Below, in pieces: positions 1-7,226 of a stretch of DNA of 64,000 nucleotides. Numbering within the stretch: position 1 is the first letter of the stretch; every line of letters begins with the position of its first letter. Source of the DNA: Haloferax sp. Q22. GTDB lineage: Archaea; Halobacteriota; Halobacteria; Halobacteriales; Haloferacaceae. A program made the position numbers and the translations under genes. The notes under the pieces are model-generated. The model saw only the letters and a program-made list of their open reading frames with translations, was not told where the DNA came from and did no database searches. The stretch lies in NCBI RefSeq assembly GCF_001482285.1, contig NZ_LOEP01000018.1, positions 62,001 to 126,000 on the forward strand, read 5' to 3'.

Positions 1-4
1 ACGC

Positions 5-26
5 TCGCACGAGTGCGAAATCGCAC
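5..26. promoter_or_regulatory. 14-bp palindrome plus third half-site, possible operator
   Basis: TCGCAC (5-10) and GTGCGA (13-18) form a perfect dyad with a 2-base spacer, and TCGCAC recurs at 21-26. It lies about 100 bases before the sulfur gene starting at 123, beyond its TATA-like box at 86-93. It could be an operator, or the tail of whatever lies upstream of the window. Seen directly; function is inference. Confidence 0.3.
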
Positions 27-122
27 TACGTTCTGACGATGGATTCTGAGTTAGTATTGCAAGAAACTCAAACTACCATCCGAAAGCTTAAGTCGGACCC
101 ACCGATAGTGGGTGATGCATAC

Positions 123-1310
123 ATGACCGTTCCAGACCTGCCGGAACTCGAAGTCGACGTGCCAGTCATCGAGCCCGAGACGCTGAAAGCCCGCATCGAC
201 GAGGGCGAGGCGCTCACCATCCTCGACAACCGCGTGCCGTCGGAACACGAGGACTGGCGCATCGACGGCGAGAACGTTTCGCACGTCAACATCCCCTACT
301 TCGAGTTCCTCGACGAGGAGCTCGACGAGTCGCTGTTCGAAGACCTGCCCGAAGACGAGGAGTTCGTCGTCCTCTGTGCGAAGGGCCACTCCTCGGAGTA
401 CGTCGCCGGGCTCCTGATTCAGGAGGGCTACGACGCCGTGGCGCTCGAACGCGGCATGAACGGCTGGGCGAGCATCTACGAGTACACCGAACTGGAGACC
501 GACGGCGACGCGCTCGTCGCGCAGTACCAGCGCCCCTCCAGCGGCTGTCTGGCGTACCTCGTCGTCGACGGTGACGAGGCCGCCGTCGTCGACCCCCTTC
601 GCTACTTCGCCGACGAGTACGTCGCCGACGCGAAGGCGCTCGGCGCGGAACTGAAGTACGCCATCGACACGCACATCCACGCCGACCACATCAGCGGCGT
701 CCGCACGCTGGTCGAAGACCACGGCGTCACGGGCGTCATCCCCGAGGCCGCGGAAGCCCGCGGCGTCGACTACGACACGCCCTACGAGACCATCGCGGAC
801 GGCGAGACGCTCACCGTCGGTGACACCGACATCGAGGCCATCCACACGCCCGGCCACACGACCGGCATGACGACCTACACGGTCGACAACGTGCTGTTCA
901 CGGGCGACGGCCTGTTCATCGAGTCGGTCGCCCGCCCCGACCTCGAAGACGGTGACGAGGGCGCGCCTGACGCGGCCGGCATGCTCTACGACTCCCTGCA
1001 GGAGCGCGTCCTCTCGCACGACGACGACGCTATCGTCGCCTCCGCGCACTTCAGCGACGCGGCAATCCCCGCCGACGACGGCAGTTACACCGCCACGCTC
1101 GGGGAACTGAAGGACACGATGGACGCACTTTCGATGCCCAAAGACGAGTTCGTGGAGTTCATCCTCTCGGACATGCCGCCGCGGCCGGCCAACTACATCG
1201 ACATCATCGAGACGAACCTCGGCGTGCAGGAGTCGGACGACGACCGCGCCTTCGAGCTCGAACTCGGGCCGAACAACTGCGCGGCCAGCAACGAAGCCCT
1301 GACGAACTAA
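123..1310 (+). CDS. Rhodanese / metallo-beta-lactamase fusion, probable persulfide dioxygenase-type hydrolase
   Basis: A 395-residue cytosolic protein. The N-terminal rhodanese domain (about 15-125) has the active-site cysteine C85 in a CAKGHSS loop. The C-terminal metallo-beta-lactamase domain carries the THIHADH metal motif at 183-189, then GHTTG and a later AHFSD histidine. ETHE1/CstB-like proteins with these two modules oxidise persulfides or move sulfane sulfur, so it probably handles sulfur delivered by the YeeE-like channels that follow directly. I start at 123 rather than the in-frame ATG at 39 because a TATA-like GCTTAAGT lies at 86-93, fitting a leaderless or near-leaderless transcript, and because the extra 28 residues look uncoded. 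The next gene starts one base after the stop. Confidence 0.88.
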   Translation: MTVPDLPELEVDVPVIEPETLKARIDEGEALTILDNRVPSEHEDWRIDGENVSHVNIPYFEFLDEELDESLFEDLPEDEEFVVLCAKGHSSEYVAGLLIQEGYDAVALERGMNGWASIYEYTELETDGDALVAQYQRPSSGCLAYLVVDGDEAAVVDPLRYFADEYVADAKALGAELKYAIDTHIHADHISGVRTLVEDHGVTGVIPEAAEARGVDYDTPYETIADGETLTVGDTDIEAIHTPGHTTGMTTYTVDNVLFTGDGLFIESVARPDLEDGDEGAPDAAGMLYDSLQERVLSHDDDAIVASAHFSDAAIPADDGSYTATLGELKDTMDALSMPKDEFVEFILSDMPPRPANYIDIIETNLGVQESDDDRAFELELGPNNCAASNEALTN

Positions 1311-1802
1311 ATGTCTGGTCTGACGCCGCTCCTCGTCGAGGGGCTCTTCCCGAACGGTATCGCGCACTACGCGCTCGGCGGCCTCCTCATCGGACTCGGG
1401 ACCGCCGTCATCTACCTCGGGACGGGCATCATCGCCGGCGCGAGCACCTTCCTCGAATCGACGCTGTCGTACGTCTCCGACCTCCCGCGGTTCAACAAGG
1501 CGAAGTACGTCGCCTCGCGGGACTGGCGGGTCGTGTTCACCCTGAGTATCGTCGCCGGGGCCGCGCTCTACACCGTCCTGTTCGGCGATGGCTGGTGGGT
1601 CTCTGACGTGCAGCCGTGGCGCTTCGCCGTCGGCGGTGTGCTCGTCGGCGTGGGCACCCGCATCGGGAAGGGCTGTACGTCCGGCCACGGGGTCTGCGGC
1701 GTCGGCTCTCGCTCGCGGACCTCGCTCGTCAACGTCGCCACGTTCATGCTCGTCGCCATCGGGGTCGCACAGCTCCTGAGCGCGCTGGGGGTGTCGCCGT
1801 GA
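1311..1802 (+). CDS. YeeE/YedE-family membrane protein (first half, sulfur compound channel)
   Basis: A 163-residue hydrophobic protein with about four membrane segments. Near residues 120-140 it has the GKGCTSGHGVCG cysteine loop typical of YeeE/YedE, the family that includes thiosulfate transporters whose conserved cysteines relay the substrate. Full-size YeeE proteins are about twice this length. Here the fold appears split between this gene and the next, which overlaps it by four bases (GTGA), so the two subunits probably assemble together. The ATG follows the stop of the metallo-hydrolase without a gap, making a three-gene operon. Thiosulfate as substrate is inference from the family. 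Confidence 0.85.
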   Translation: MSGLTPLLVEGLFPNGIAHYALGGLLIGLGTAVIYLGTGIIAGASTFLESTLSYVSDLPRFNKAKYVASRDWRVVFTLSIVAGAALYTVLFGDGWWVSDVQPWRFAVGGVLVGVGTRIGKGCTSGHGVCGVGSRSRTSLVNVATFMLVAIGVAQLLSALGVSP

Positions 1803-2263
1803 GCGACGACGAACGCGGACTCGGATTCATGCTGGTCGTCATCGCGGGCGGCCTGATATTCGGGTTCGGCCTCGCCGTCAGCAACATGGCCCGACCGGAG
1901 GTCGTCCTCGACTTCCTCCAGTTCGACGACTTCGGCCTCGTCTTCGTGATGGGCGGGGCCGCCGTCGTCACCGGCACCGTCTTCGCGCTCGCCGAGGCGT
2001 TCGGCGACCGAGCGCCCCTCACCGGGCGCGACTACGGCCGACGCCTGAAATCGTTCGACAAGAACGTCGTCGTCGGAGGGGTCGTCTTCGGTGCCGGTTG
2101 GGGTATCTCCGGCATCTGTCCCGGCGCGGCCTACGCCAGCCTCGGCGTCGGCAACTACCCCATCCTCATCGCCATCGGCGGGATGTTCGTCGGCGCATAC
2201 CTGCAGGGACTCTGGCGCGCCCGCCGCGCCGAGAGCGCCGCGACCGGCACCTCTGCCGACTGA
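1799..2263 (+). CDS. YeeE/YedE-family membrane protein (second half)
   Basis: A 154-residue protein starting at GTG 1799, overlapping the previous stop by four bases; an upstream in-frame start would run deep into the preceding gene. It has about four membrane segments and the conserved WGISGICPGAAYASLG loop (about residue 100-115), the second cysteine-bearing YeeE signature. Together with the previous gene it reconstitutes both halves of a YeeE-type channel. The C-terminus is short and polar. A T-rich stretch follows the stop, so the operon probably ends here. Confidence 0.85.
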   Translation: MSDDERGLGFMLVVIAGGLIFGFGLAVSNMARPEVVLDFLQFDDFGLVFVMGGAAVVTGTVFALAEAFGDRAPLTGRDYGRRLKSFDKNVVVGGVVFGAGWGISGICPGAAYASLGVGNYPILIAIGGMFVGAYLQGLWRARRAESAATGTSAD

Positions 2264-2768
2264 CCCGCCCCGCTGGCGAATCGGACTTCGTTCTTTCCTG
2301 TTTTTCGTCTCTCGACCGTAGAGCGACGGCGACTGAGCGCCCCGCCGCTCCGCTCCGGTGAACTGTTGAATCCGGGCGGCGGCTCGCGCGCGGTGTCCCA
2401 CTCCGGCGTTCGTCTCCGCCGACAGCGGGTTGTTCGGCGGTCGCCGCAATCCCCGTGAATGCAGTGATGAGTGCCTCTCGACCGCGATTTCTCCATTTCA
2501 GTACGCTCGGATACAGTATTGCACAATAAGCAAACAGTTATTTTGTCATAGATAGCGGAGAAATATGTTCGTAACGTCGTGTGATACAAAATATGCCCCG
2601 ATTAAGTGGTATTTCTATGGTCAATCTATAACTTATGAGTATGCAATGACGATATGGTATTGTACAGTATTCCCAAAAGCGTTATATCCTCACTCCGGTT
2701 AGCCAGCCATGTACAAGAAAGTATGATGCGTGCAATACACTCTGAGCGCCCCGAGGGGTGCTGGTAAG
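2264..2768. other. 505-base intergenic region, AT-rich over 2490-2740
   Basis: No convincing gene on either strand. The first 200 bases have normal GC; from about 2490 to 2740 the DNA is strikingly AT-rich for this genome. That part contains GTATTGCAC at 2516-2524 and its exact reverse complement GTGCAATAC at 2730-2738, plus TACAGTATT repeated directly at 2512 and 2663. It must include the promoter of the small-membrane-protein/TauE pair, but I cannot pick one TATA box with confidence. A remnant of a mobile element or a small RNA gene are alternatives. Confidence 0.6.
2290..2310 (+). terminator. T-rich terminator after the sulfur operon
   Basis: TTCTTTCC followed by GTTTTTCG starts 27 bases after the YeeE stop. 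Pyrimidine/T-rich runs are usual transcription stops in haloarchaea. No strong stem precedes it. Confidence 0.45.
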
Positions 2769-2918
2769 ATGTTCGGAATCGAGACGTTGAGCGGAAACGC
2801 ACAGGCCGCCGCGCTCGTCGGCGTCGTTCTCGTCGAGGCGATGGTGCTGTACGTCGGCTACGGCGCGCTGACCGCCGCGCTCGGACCGTCCGTGCGGAAG
2901 GCCATCGGTGGTGAGTGA
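2769..2918 (+). CDS. Tiny single-pass membrane protein paired with TauE (DUF7512-like)
   Basis: A 49-residue protein starting at ATG 2769 (an in-frame codon at 2730 would add 13 unlikely residues). One hydrophobic segment, about residues 12-38, with a basic C-terminal SVRKAIGGE. Its stop overlaps the GTG start of the TauE-type exporter (GTGA), so the two are co-translated. It resembles a haloarchaeal family I know as DUF7512, found beside TauE genes; I cannot verify the number here. It is probably a small accessory subunit of the exporter. Confidence 0.75.
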   Translation: MFGIETLSGNAQAAALVGVVLVEAMVLYVGYGALTAALGPSVRKAIGGE

Positions 2919-3958
2919 GCGTGTTCGAGCTATTCGGCATGTCGGCCGGGATGCTGGCGCTCTTCGTCGCGTTCGGCGTCCTCATCGGCGTTCTGTTCGG
3001 CTTCTTCGGCATGGGCGGGTCGTTCCTCGTCACGCCCGCGCTGCTCGTCATGGGGTATCCCTCGCGTGTGGCCGTCGGCTCCGGCCTCGCGTTCGTCTTC
3101 GGGACTTCCGTCATCGCGACGCTGAAGCACCGCGACCTCGGGCAGGTCGACTACAAACTCGGCATCTCGATGATCATCGGAACCACGGTCGGCCTCGAAG
3201 TCGGGAAGGAAATCGTCCTCTACCTCGAAGAACTCGGACTCGCCGGTAACATCATCAGCGTCACGTACGTGCTCTTGCTCGGCGGTATCGGGCTGTTCGT
3301 CACCTACGAGGCGCTAAAGGGCGGGAACGGTGGCGGCGTCAGCCACGACGTAGACGGCGACGCCGACATCGACGCCGACGACATCCCCGAGTTGGCGAAG
3401 AAGATTCAGAGCTACTCGCTCCCGCCGATGATAACCCTCCGCGGCGGCGTCAAGGTCTCGCTGTGGATGATTCTCCTGGTCGCGTTCGCCACGGGGCTCC
3501 TCTCGGGCTTCCTCGGCGTCGGCGGCGGCTTCATTCGCATGCCCGCGCTGTTCTACCTCATCGGCGTCCCGGTGCCTATCGCGGTCGGGACCGACCTGTT
3601 CGAGATCATGTTCTCGGGCGGCATCGGCTCGTTCCTCTACGCGCAGTCCGGCGGCGTCGACCTCTCTATCGTCGCGCCGCTCCTCGCCGGCTCGGCGCTC
3701 GGTGCGCGCGTCGGCTCCGCGGCGACCTCCATCGTCGACGAGGACGAGATCAAGATTTACTTCGGCCTGATGCTGCTCCTCGGCGCGCTCGCGGTCGCCG
3801 TGCGGCAGGCCGGGAACTACCTCGGCATGGGCGTCCTCGACTACGTCAGTCTCGCGCTCATCCTCGGGTCGGCGCTCATGGTCTCCGGCGCGGTGCTCTA
3901 CAGCGCCGTCAAGTCCATGCGCGCGCCTTCGGCCGCCGGGAGTTCGACCGCCGACTGA
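2915..3958 (+). CDS. TauE/SafE-family sulfite/organosulfur exporter
   Basis: A 347-residue polytopic protein with about eight membrane helices in two homologous halves. Each half opens with a glycine-rich motif: GVLFGFFGMGGSFLVTPALL near residue 30 and SGFLGVGGGFIRMPALF near 200. The halves are joined by a hydrophilic Asp-rich loop of about 40 residues (roughly 137-178) that is longer than usual. TauE/SafE proteins move sulfite, sulfoacetate or similar anions. Starting at GTG 2915 overlaps the small upstream gene. Next to the YeeE/rhodanese operon it probably exports the sulfite produced by persulfide oxidation. Confidence 0.88.
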   Translation: MSVFELFGMSAGMLALFVAFGVLIGVLFGFFGMGGSFLVTPALLVMGYPSRVAVGSGLAFVFGTSVIATLKHRDLGQVDYKLGISMIIGTTVGLEVGKEIVLYLEELGLAGNIISVTYVLLLGGIGLFVTYEALKGGNGGGVSHDVDGDADIDADDIPELAKKIQSYSLPPMITLRGGVKVSLWMILLVAFATGLLSGFLGVGGGFIRMPALFYLIGVPVPIAVGTDLFEIMFSGGIGSFLYAQSGGVDLSIVAPLLAGSALGARVGSAATSIVDEDEIKIYFGLMLLLGALAVAVRQAGNYLGMGVLDYVSLALILGSALMVSGAVLYSAVKSMRAPSAAGSSTAD

Positions 3959-4045
3959 AGGCGACGGCTCGCACGCGAACCTCACTCGCATCGAACCCGA
4001 ATCCGCGACACCGGGCCGCCGTTTCTCCCCCGGTGTTGTGCAAAC

Positions 4046-4056
4046 TATACAAACCC
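4046..4056 (+). promoter_or_regulatory. TATA-like box upstream of the HTH regulator
   Basis: ACTATACAAA lies about 35-44 bases before ATG 4090 and is flanked by CAAAC on both sides (GCAAACTATACAAACC), a short direct repeat that could also be a regulator contact. Confidence 0.4.
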
Positions 4057-4089
4057 TTTTGAGGGCTGACCACGTAGCCCGAACCGATA

Positions 4090-4482
4090 ATGGCTAGCTC
4101 GATGGTCGAATACCTGCAATCGGACATGGAGTGCGAGGGGCTCCTCGAGTGTCTCCACGGACTGAAGCAACTCGACCGGCGGTGTTTCGAGGTGCTCGTC
4201 GAGACCGACGAACACCTGACCGTCGACGAGGTCGCCGAAGCGGTCGAACGGGAGCGCTCGACCGCCTACCGCTCCATCCAGCGCCTGCTGCAGGCGGGGC
4301 TCATCCAGAAGGAACAGGTGAACTACGAACACGGCGGCTACTACCACGTCTACCACCCGACCGACCCCAACGAGGTCGCAGACGACATGCAGCGCATGCT
4401 CAACGACTGGTACGCCCAGATGGGTACGCTCATCCAGGAGTTCCGCGACAAGTACGACGAGAAAATCGTCCCCGCGGAGTAG
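4090..4482 (+). CDS. TrmB-like HTH transcriptional regulator with N-terminal cysteines
   Basis: A 130-residue protein with a winged HTH at about 40-85 (VDEVAEAVERERSTAYRSIQRLLQAGLI) and a helical C-terminus that may dimerise. It lacks the sugar-binding domain of full TrmB proteins. Cysteines C15, C21 and C32 sit in the helix before the HTH, unusual for a haloarchaeal cytosolic protein and suited to sensing reactive sulfur or redox state. It is transcribed in the same direction as the sulfur genes and is the obvious candidate for their regulator; that is inference. A second ATG at 4102 is an equally possible start. Confidence 0.8.
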   Translation: MASSMVEYLQSDMECEGLLECLHGLKQLDRRCFEVLVETDEHLTVDEVAEAVERERSTAYRSIQRLLQAGLIQKEQVNYEHGGYYHVYHPTDPNEVADDMQRMLNDWYAQMGTLIQEFRDKYDEKIVPAE

Positions 4483-4591
4483 TTTTCTTCGACCGACGAG
4501 CGGCCGCCGCCTCTCGATTGGTCTACCTCCCAAATCGATTAGGTTCCGCATTCAACCGCACACAGTCCATAGCTACTGCTACGACCGCTCT

Positions 4592-4798
4592 ATGTCGAAG
4601 AGTAAAAGCAGTCCCCGAAATAACGAGTTCGTCGAAGAGTGCCAGTCGTGTGAAGCCCGAACGCCGCACGACGTCTCCATCGAAATCAAGACCGAGAGCC
4701 GGAAACGCGAGAACCGCGAGTTCTCCCGCGAGCCGTACCGCGTCACGCGCTGTACGCGCTGTGGGAACACGCGGTCCCAGCGAATGAACGACGCGTGA
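4592..4798 (+). CDS. Small zinc beta-ribbon protein (DUF7835-like)
   Basis: A 68-residue protein with two CxxC pairs, C17/C20 and C54/C57, separated by a charged stretch (IEIKTESRKRENREF). This is a classical four-cysteine zinc ribbon. It resembles a haloarchaeal family I recall as DUF7835. The role is unknown; ribbons of this kind bind nucleic acid or protein partners. It stands alone between the HTH regulator and a receiver-domain protein. Confidence 0.75.
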   Translation: MSKSKSSPRNNEFVEECQSCEARTPHDVSIEIKTESRKRENREFSREPYRVTRCTRCGNTRSQRMNDA

Positions 4799-4892
4799 GC
4801 GAGACCGCTGCCGACCGGCGTCCACCCTCGACAGACCACGCCCGAGCCCGACCGACCGCCTCCGCGACACCGACGTAGCCACGGTCCGAGCC

Positions 4893-5285
4893 ATGACACA
4901 GACACCCACGCCCGACGCGCCGACTGTCCTCCTCGTCGACGACGAGGCCGCCCTCGCCGATAGCCTCGCGCTGTGGCTCGAACGCCGCTACCGCGTCCGA
5001 GTCGCGTACTCCGGGCGTGAGGCCCTCCAGGCGTTCGACGACGACGTCGACCTCGTCTTCCTCGACCGCAACCTCCCCGGTCTCTCCGGCGAGTCCGTCC
5101 TCGAAGAACTCCGCCGCCGAGTCGACCCGGCGTCGTTCGGTGTCGTCATGCTCAGCGCCACACCCGGCGACGAACTCGCCGACCTCCCCGTTGACGCCGT
5201 GCTCACGAAGCCAGTCACCAAAGGCGACGTCTTCGACGCCGCCGACCGATTCGTCGGCAACGCGCCCGAAGCCAAACTCGACTAA
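4893..5285 (+). CDS. Stand-alone response-regulator receiver protein
   Basis: A 130-residue CheY-like receiver domain. Acidic pair D16-D17, phospho-acceptor D58 in VFLDRNLPG, Ser/Thr in VMLSAT near 88-90 and K106 in LTKPV are all in place, so it should accept a phosphoryl group. It has no output domain. Convergent with the receiver-GAF-HTH regulator and close to a histidine kinase, it may be a phospho-relay or sink protein of the same pathway. Confidence 0.85.
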   Translation: MTQTPTPDAPTVLLVDDEAALADSLALWLERRYRVRVAYSGREALQAFDDDVDLVFLDRNLPGLSGESVLEELRRRVDPASFGVVMLSATPGDELADLPVDAVLTKPVTKGDVFDAADRFVGNAPEAKLD

Positions 5286-5315
5286 TCTCCTTTCGACGGT
5301 CGGTAGCCGTCCGCC

Positions 5316-7070
5316 TCAGTCGTCCGCCGCCGAGGGATTCAACTCGTCGAAATACGTCTCGATGAGCTTTCGCTCCGCCGTCCGAAGGTGTTCGTGGAGC
5401 GTCGGCGGCGAAATGCCGAGCGAGTCGGCGACCTCCTCGGCCGTGCTCCCGCGGGGCCACTCGAAGTAGCCGGAGACGAGCGACGTTTCGAGGACCGTCT
5501 TCTGCCGGTCTGTCAGTTTCGAGTCGAGCGTCCGCCGGAAGGAGTCGGCCGACTGGACGGACCGTTCCACCTCGCGCTTTGCGACGACCGAGACGCCGGG
5601 TGCGGCCGCCGTCACCGCCTCCACGAGCGCGCCGTGGTCGGCGTCGGCCGCGACGTGGAGCGCGAGGGTGCCGCTCCCCTCGGAGAGCGTCAACCGCTCC
5701 ACGCTCGCGCCGTGGTCGATGGCGGTCGACAGCACCGCCTCGGCGTCGGTGCGGAGTTCGACGACGGACTCCTCGTCGCCGTCGGCGACGACGCGGGCCT
5801 GCGAGACGTCGTCCGAGTCGATGGCGGCCGCGACCGCATCGCACCCCGACGCGCCGGCGACGCTGACAAAACAGGTGAGCTCGTCGCCGGCGCGGGTGAC
5901 GCCGTCCAGCGAGAGCCGGCAGTCGAGCGTCGCCGAGAGCCCGGCGAGCACGCCGGCGTCACCCGCGCCGGCGATCTGAAACTCCAGTTCGACGACGCTG
6001 TCGCCGTTGAGAAGCTGCTTGCTCTGGGTCGCGTTGATACCGTTGCCGACGGTCGCGCCGAGGTCGGAAAACAGTCCTACGGACTCCTCGTCGAAGCCGT
6101 CGGTCTCGTCGTAGACGACGAGTGCGCCGTACGTCGTCTCGCGGTAGTCGATCGCGACACAGAGCGCCGACACGGCGTCGAGGTCGGCGGCGGCGTCGCC
6201 GAACACCGCCGCGCGGTGCGCCTCGGAGATGTCCTCGAAGGCGAAGCCGTCTTCGACCGTTCCGTCGATGTCGAACGCCTCGTCGACGAAGTCGAGGTCG
6301 ACGCCCGCGGGTTCGAGTCCGTAGCCCGCCGCGGCGGTACACCGGAGCGTGCCGGCAGCGGTGCGTCTGAGAACGACCGCGGCCTCGTGGGCGCTCGCGA
6401 CCGCGTCGCAGACGGTCTGTTCGATTTCGTCGCGGGTCCGCGCATCGATTACCGCCCGGTCGATGTCGCGGAGGAGCTCGTTGGTTCGGTTCAGGCGGTC
6501 GAGCTGGGCCTCGCGGTTGCGAATCGCCGCCTCGTGTTCGGCCCGCACCGCCTTCAGCCGGCTGCGGAGGTCCGAAAGCGCCTCGGGTTCGCGGAGTTCC
6601 TCCACGTCCCGGCTGTCGAGTGCCGCCTCGGTGGATTCGAGCGCGAAATACTCGCGGACCTCGGACTCGAAGCCCGACCGCACGAGCAGTTCTTCGACCG
6701 TCTCTTTGACCTCCGACTCCGAGACGGGCTTGACGAGGTAGGCGTCGAACGGCATGTCGACGATATCGGTGTCCGGCTCGACCGCGGTCATCATCGCTAC
6801 GCGGCAGTCGAAGTCGCGCTCGCGAATCTCGTCGAGCACGTCGTCGCCCGTGACGTTCGGCATTCGGCGGTCGAGGAGGACGACGTCGACGGTATCGTCG
6901 AGTCGGTTGAGGGCTTCTTCACCACCGTAGGCGGTCTCGACGGCGAACCGCTCGCCGTCGAGCCAGTACCGGCAGGTGTCTGCGAGGTCCTCGTCGTCGT
7001 CAACGACGAGGACGACCTGCTCGGCGGCCCGCTGTCCGGGGCTCTCGCGCGCCGAGCGTTCGGTGACCAT
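5316..7070 (-). CDS. Receiver-GAF-HTH regulator of the bacterio-opsin activator (Bat) type
   Basis: A 584-residue soluble regulator. The receiver domain (about 17-135) has D67 in LLDRRMPN and K114. A coiled stretch with paired arginines follows, then a GAF domain (about 210-345), a Bat-associated domain (about 360-505) and an HTH_10 DNA-binding domain at the C-terminus (about 525-577, LTDRQKTVLETSLVSGYFEW). An ATG 15 codons upstream at 7115 is possible, but the AGATATATTA box at 7100-7109 would then lie inside the coding region, so I chose ATG 7070. The stop lies 31 bases from the stop of the convergent stand-alone receiver gene. It probably turns a phosphorylation and a small-ligand signal into transcription control; the targets are unknown. 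Confidence 0.87.
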   Translation of the reverse strand: MVTERSARESPGQRAAEQVVLVVDDDEDLADTCRYWLDGERFAVETAYGGEEALNRLDDTVDVVLLDRRMPNVTGDDVLDEIRERDFDCRVAMMTAVEPDTDIVDMPFDAYLVKPVSESEVKETVEELLVRSGFESEVREYFALESTEAALDSRDVEELREPEALSDLRSRLKAVRAEHEAAIRNREAQLDRLNRTNELLRDIDRAVIDARTRDEIEQTVCDAVASAHEAAVVLRRTAAGTLRCTAAAGYGLEPAGVDLDFVDEAFDIDGTVEDGFAFEDISEAHRAAVFGDAAADLDAVSALCVAIDYRETTYGALVVYDETDGFDEESVGLFSDLGATVGNGINATQSKQLLNGDSVVELEFQIAGAGDAGVLAGLSATLDCRLSLDGVTRAGDELTCFVSVAGASGCDAVAAAIDSDDVSQARVVADGDEESVVELRTDAEAVLSTAIDHGASVERLTLSEGSGTLALHVAADADHGALVEAVTAAAPGVSVVAKREVERSVQSADSFRRTLDSKLTDRQKTVLETSLVSGYFEWPRGSTAEEVADSLGISPPTLHEHLRTAERKLIETYFDELNPSAADD

Positions 7071-7099
7071 CGTATCGAACACACAGTAACGGCGAACGG

Positions 7100-7109
7100 T
7101 AATATATCT
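7100..7109 (-). promoter_or_regulatory. TATA box of the Bat-type regulator
   Basis: AGATATATTA on the minus strand, 30-39 bases upstream of ATG 7070. This position decides the start choice. Confidence 0.6.
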
Positions 7110-7226
7110 GCCCATCGAAGCAGGTGGAATTTAGGCGGTTCAGTGACCCGATTCGGTCGTCTCTGACGGACGCGGGACTCCCGTGACCGACTGCGAACCG
7201 ACCCGCGAGCCGACCGCGGGCCGAAC

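Noticed and set aside
51-1688. 545-codon minus-strand frame over the sulfur genes
   Set aside because: Shadow of high-GC coding DNA, with typical VVD/RRG composition; the plus strand has clear motifs.
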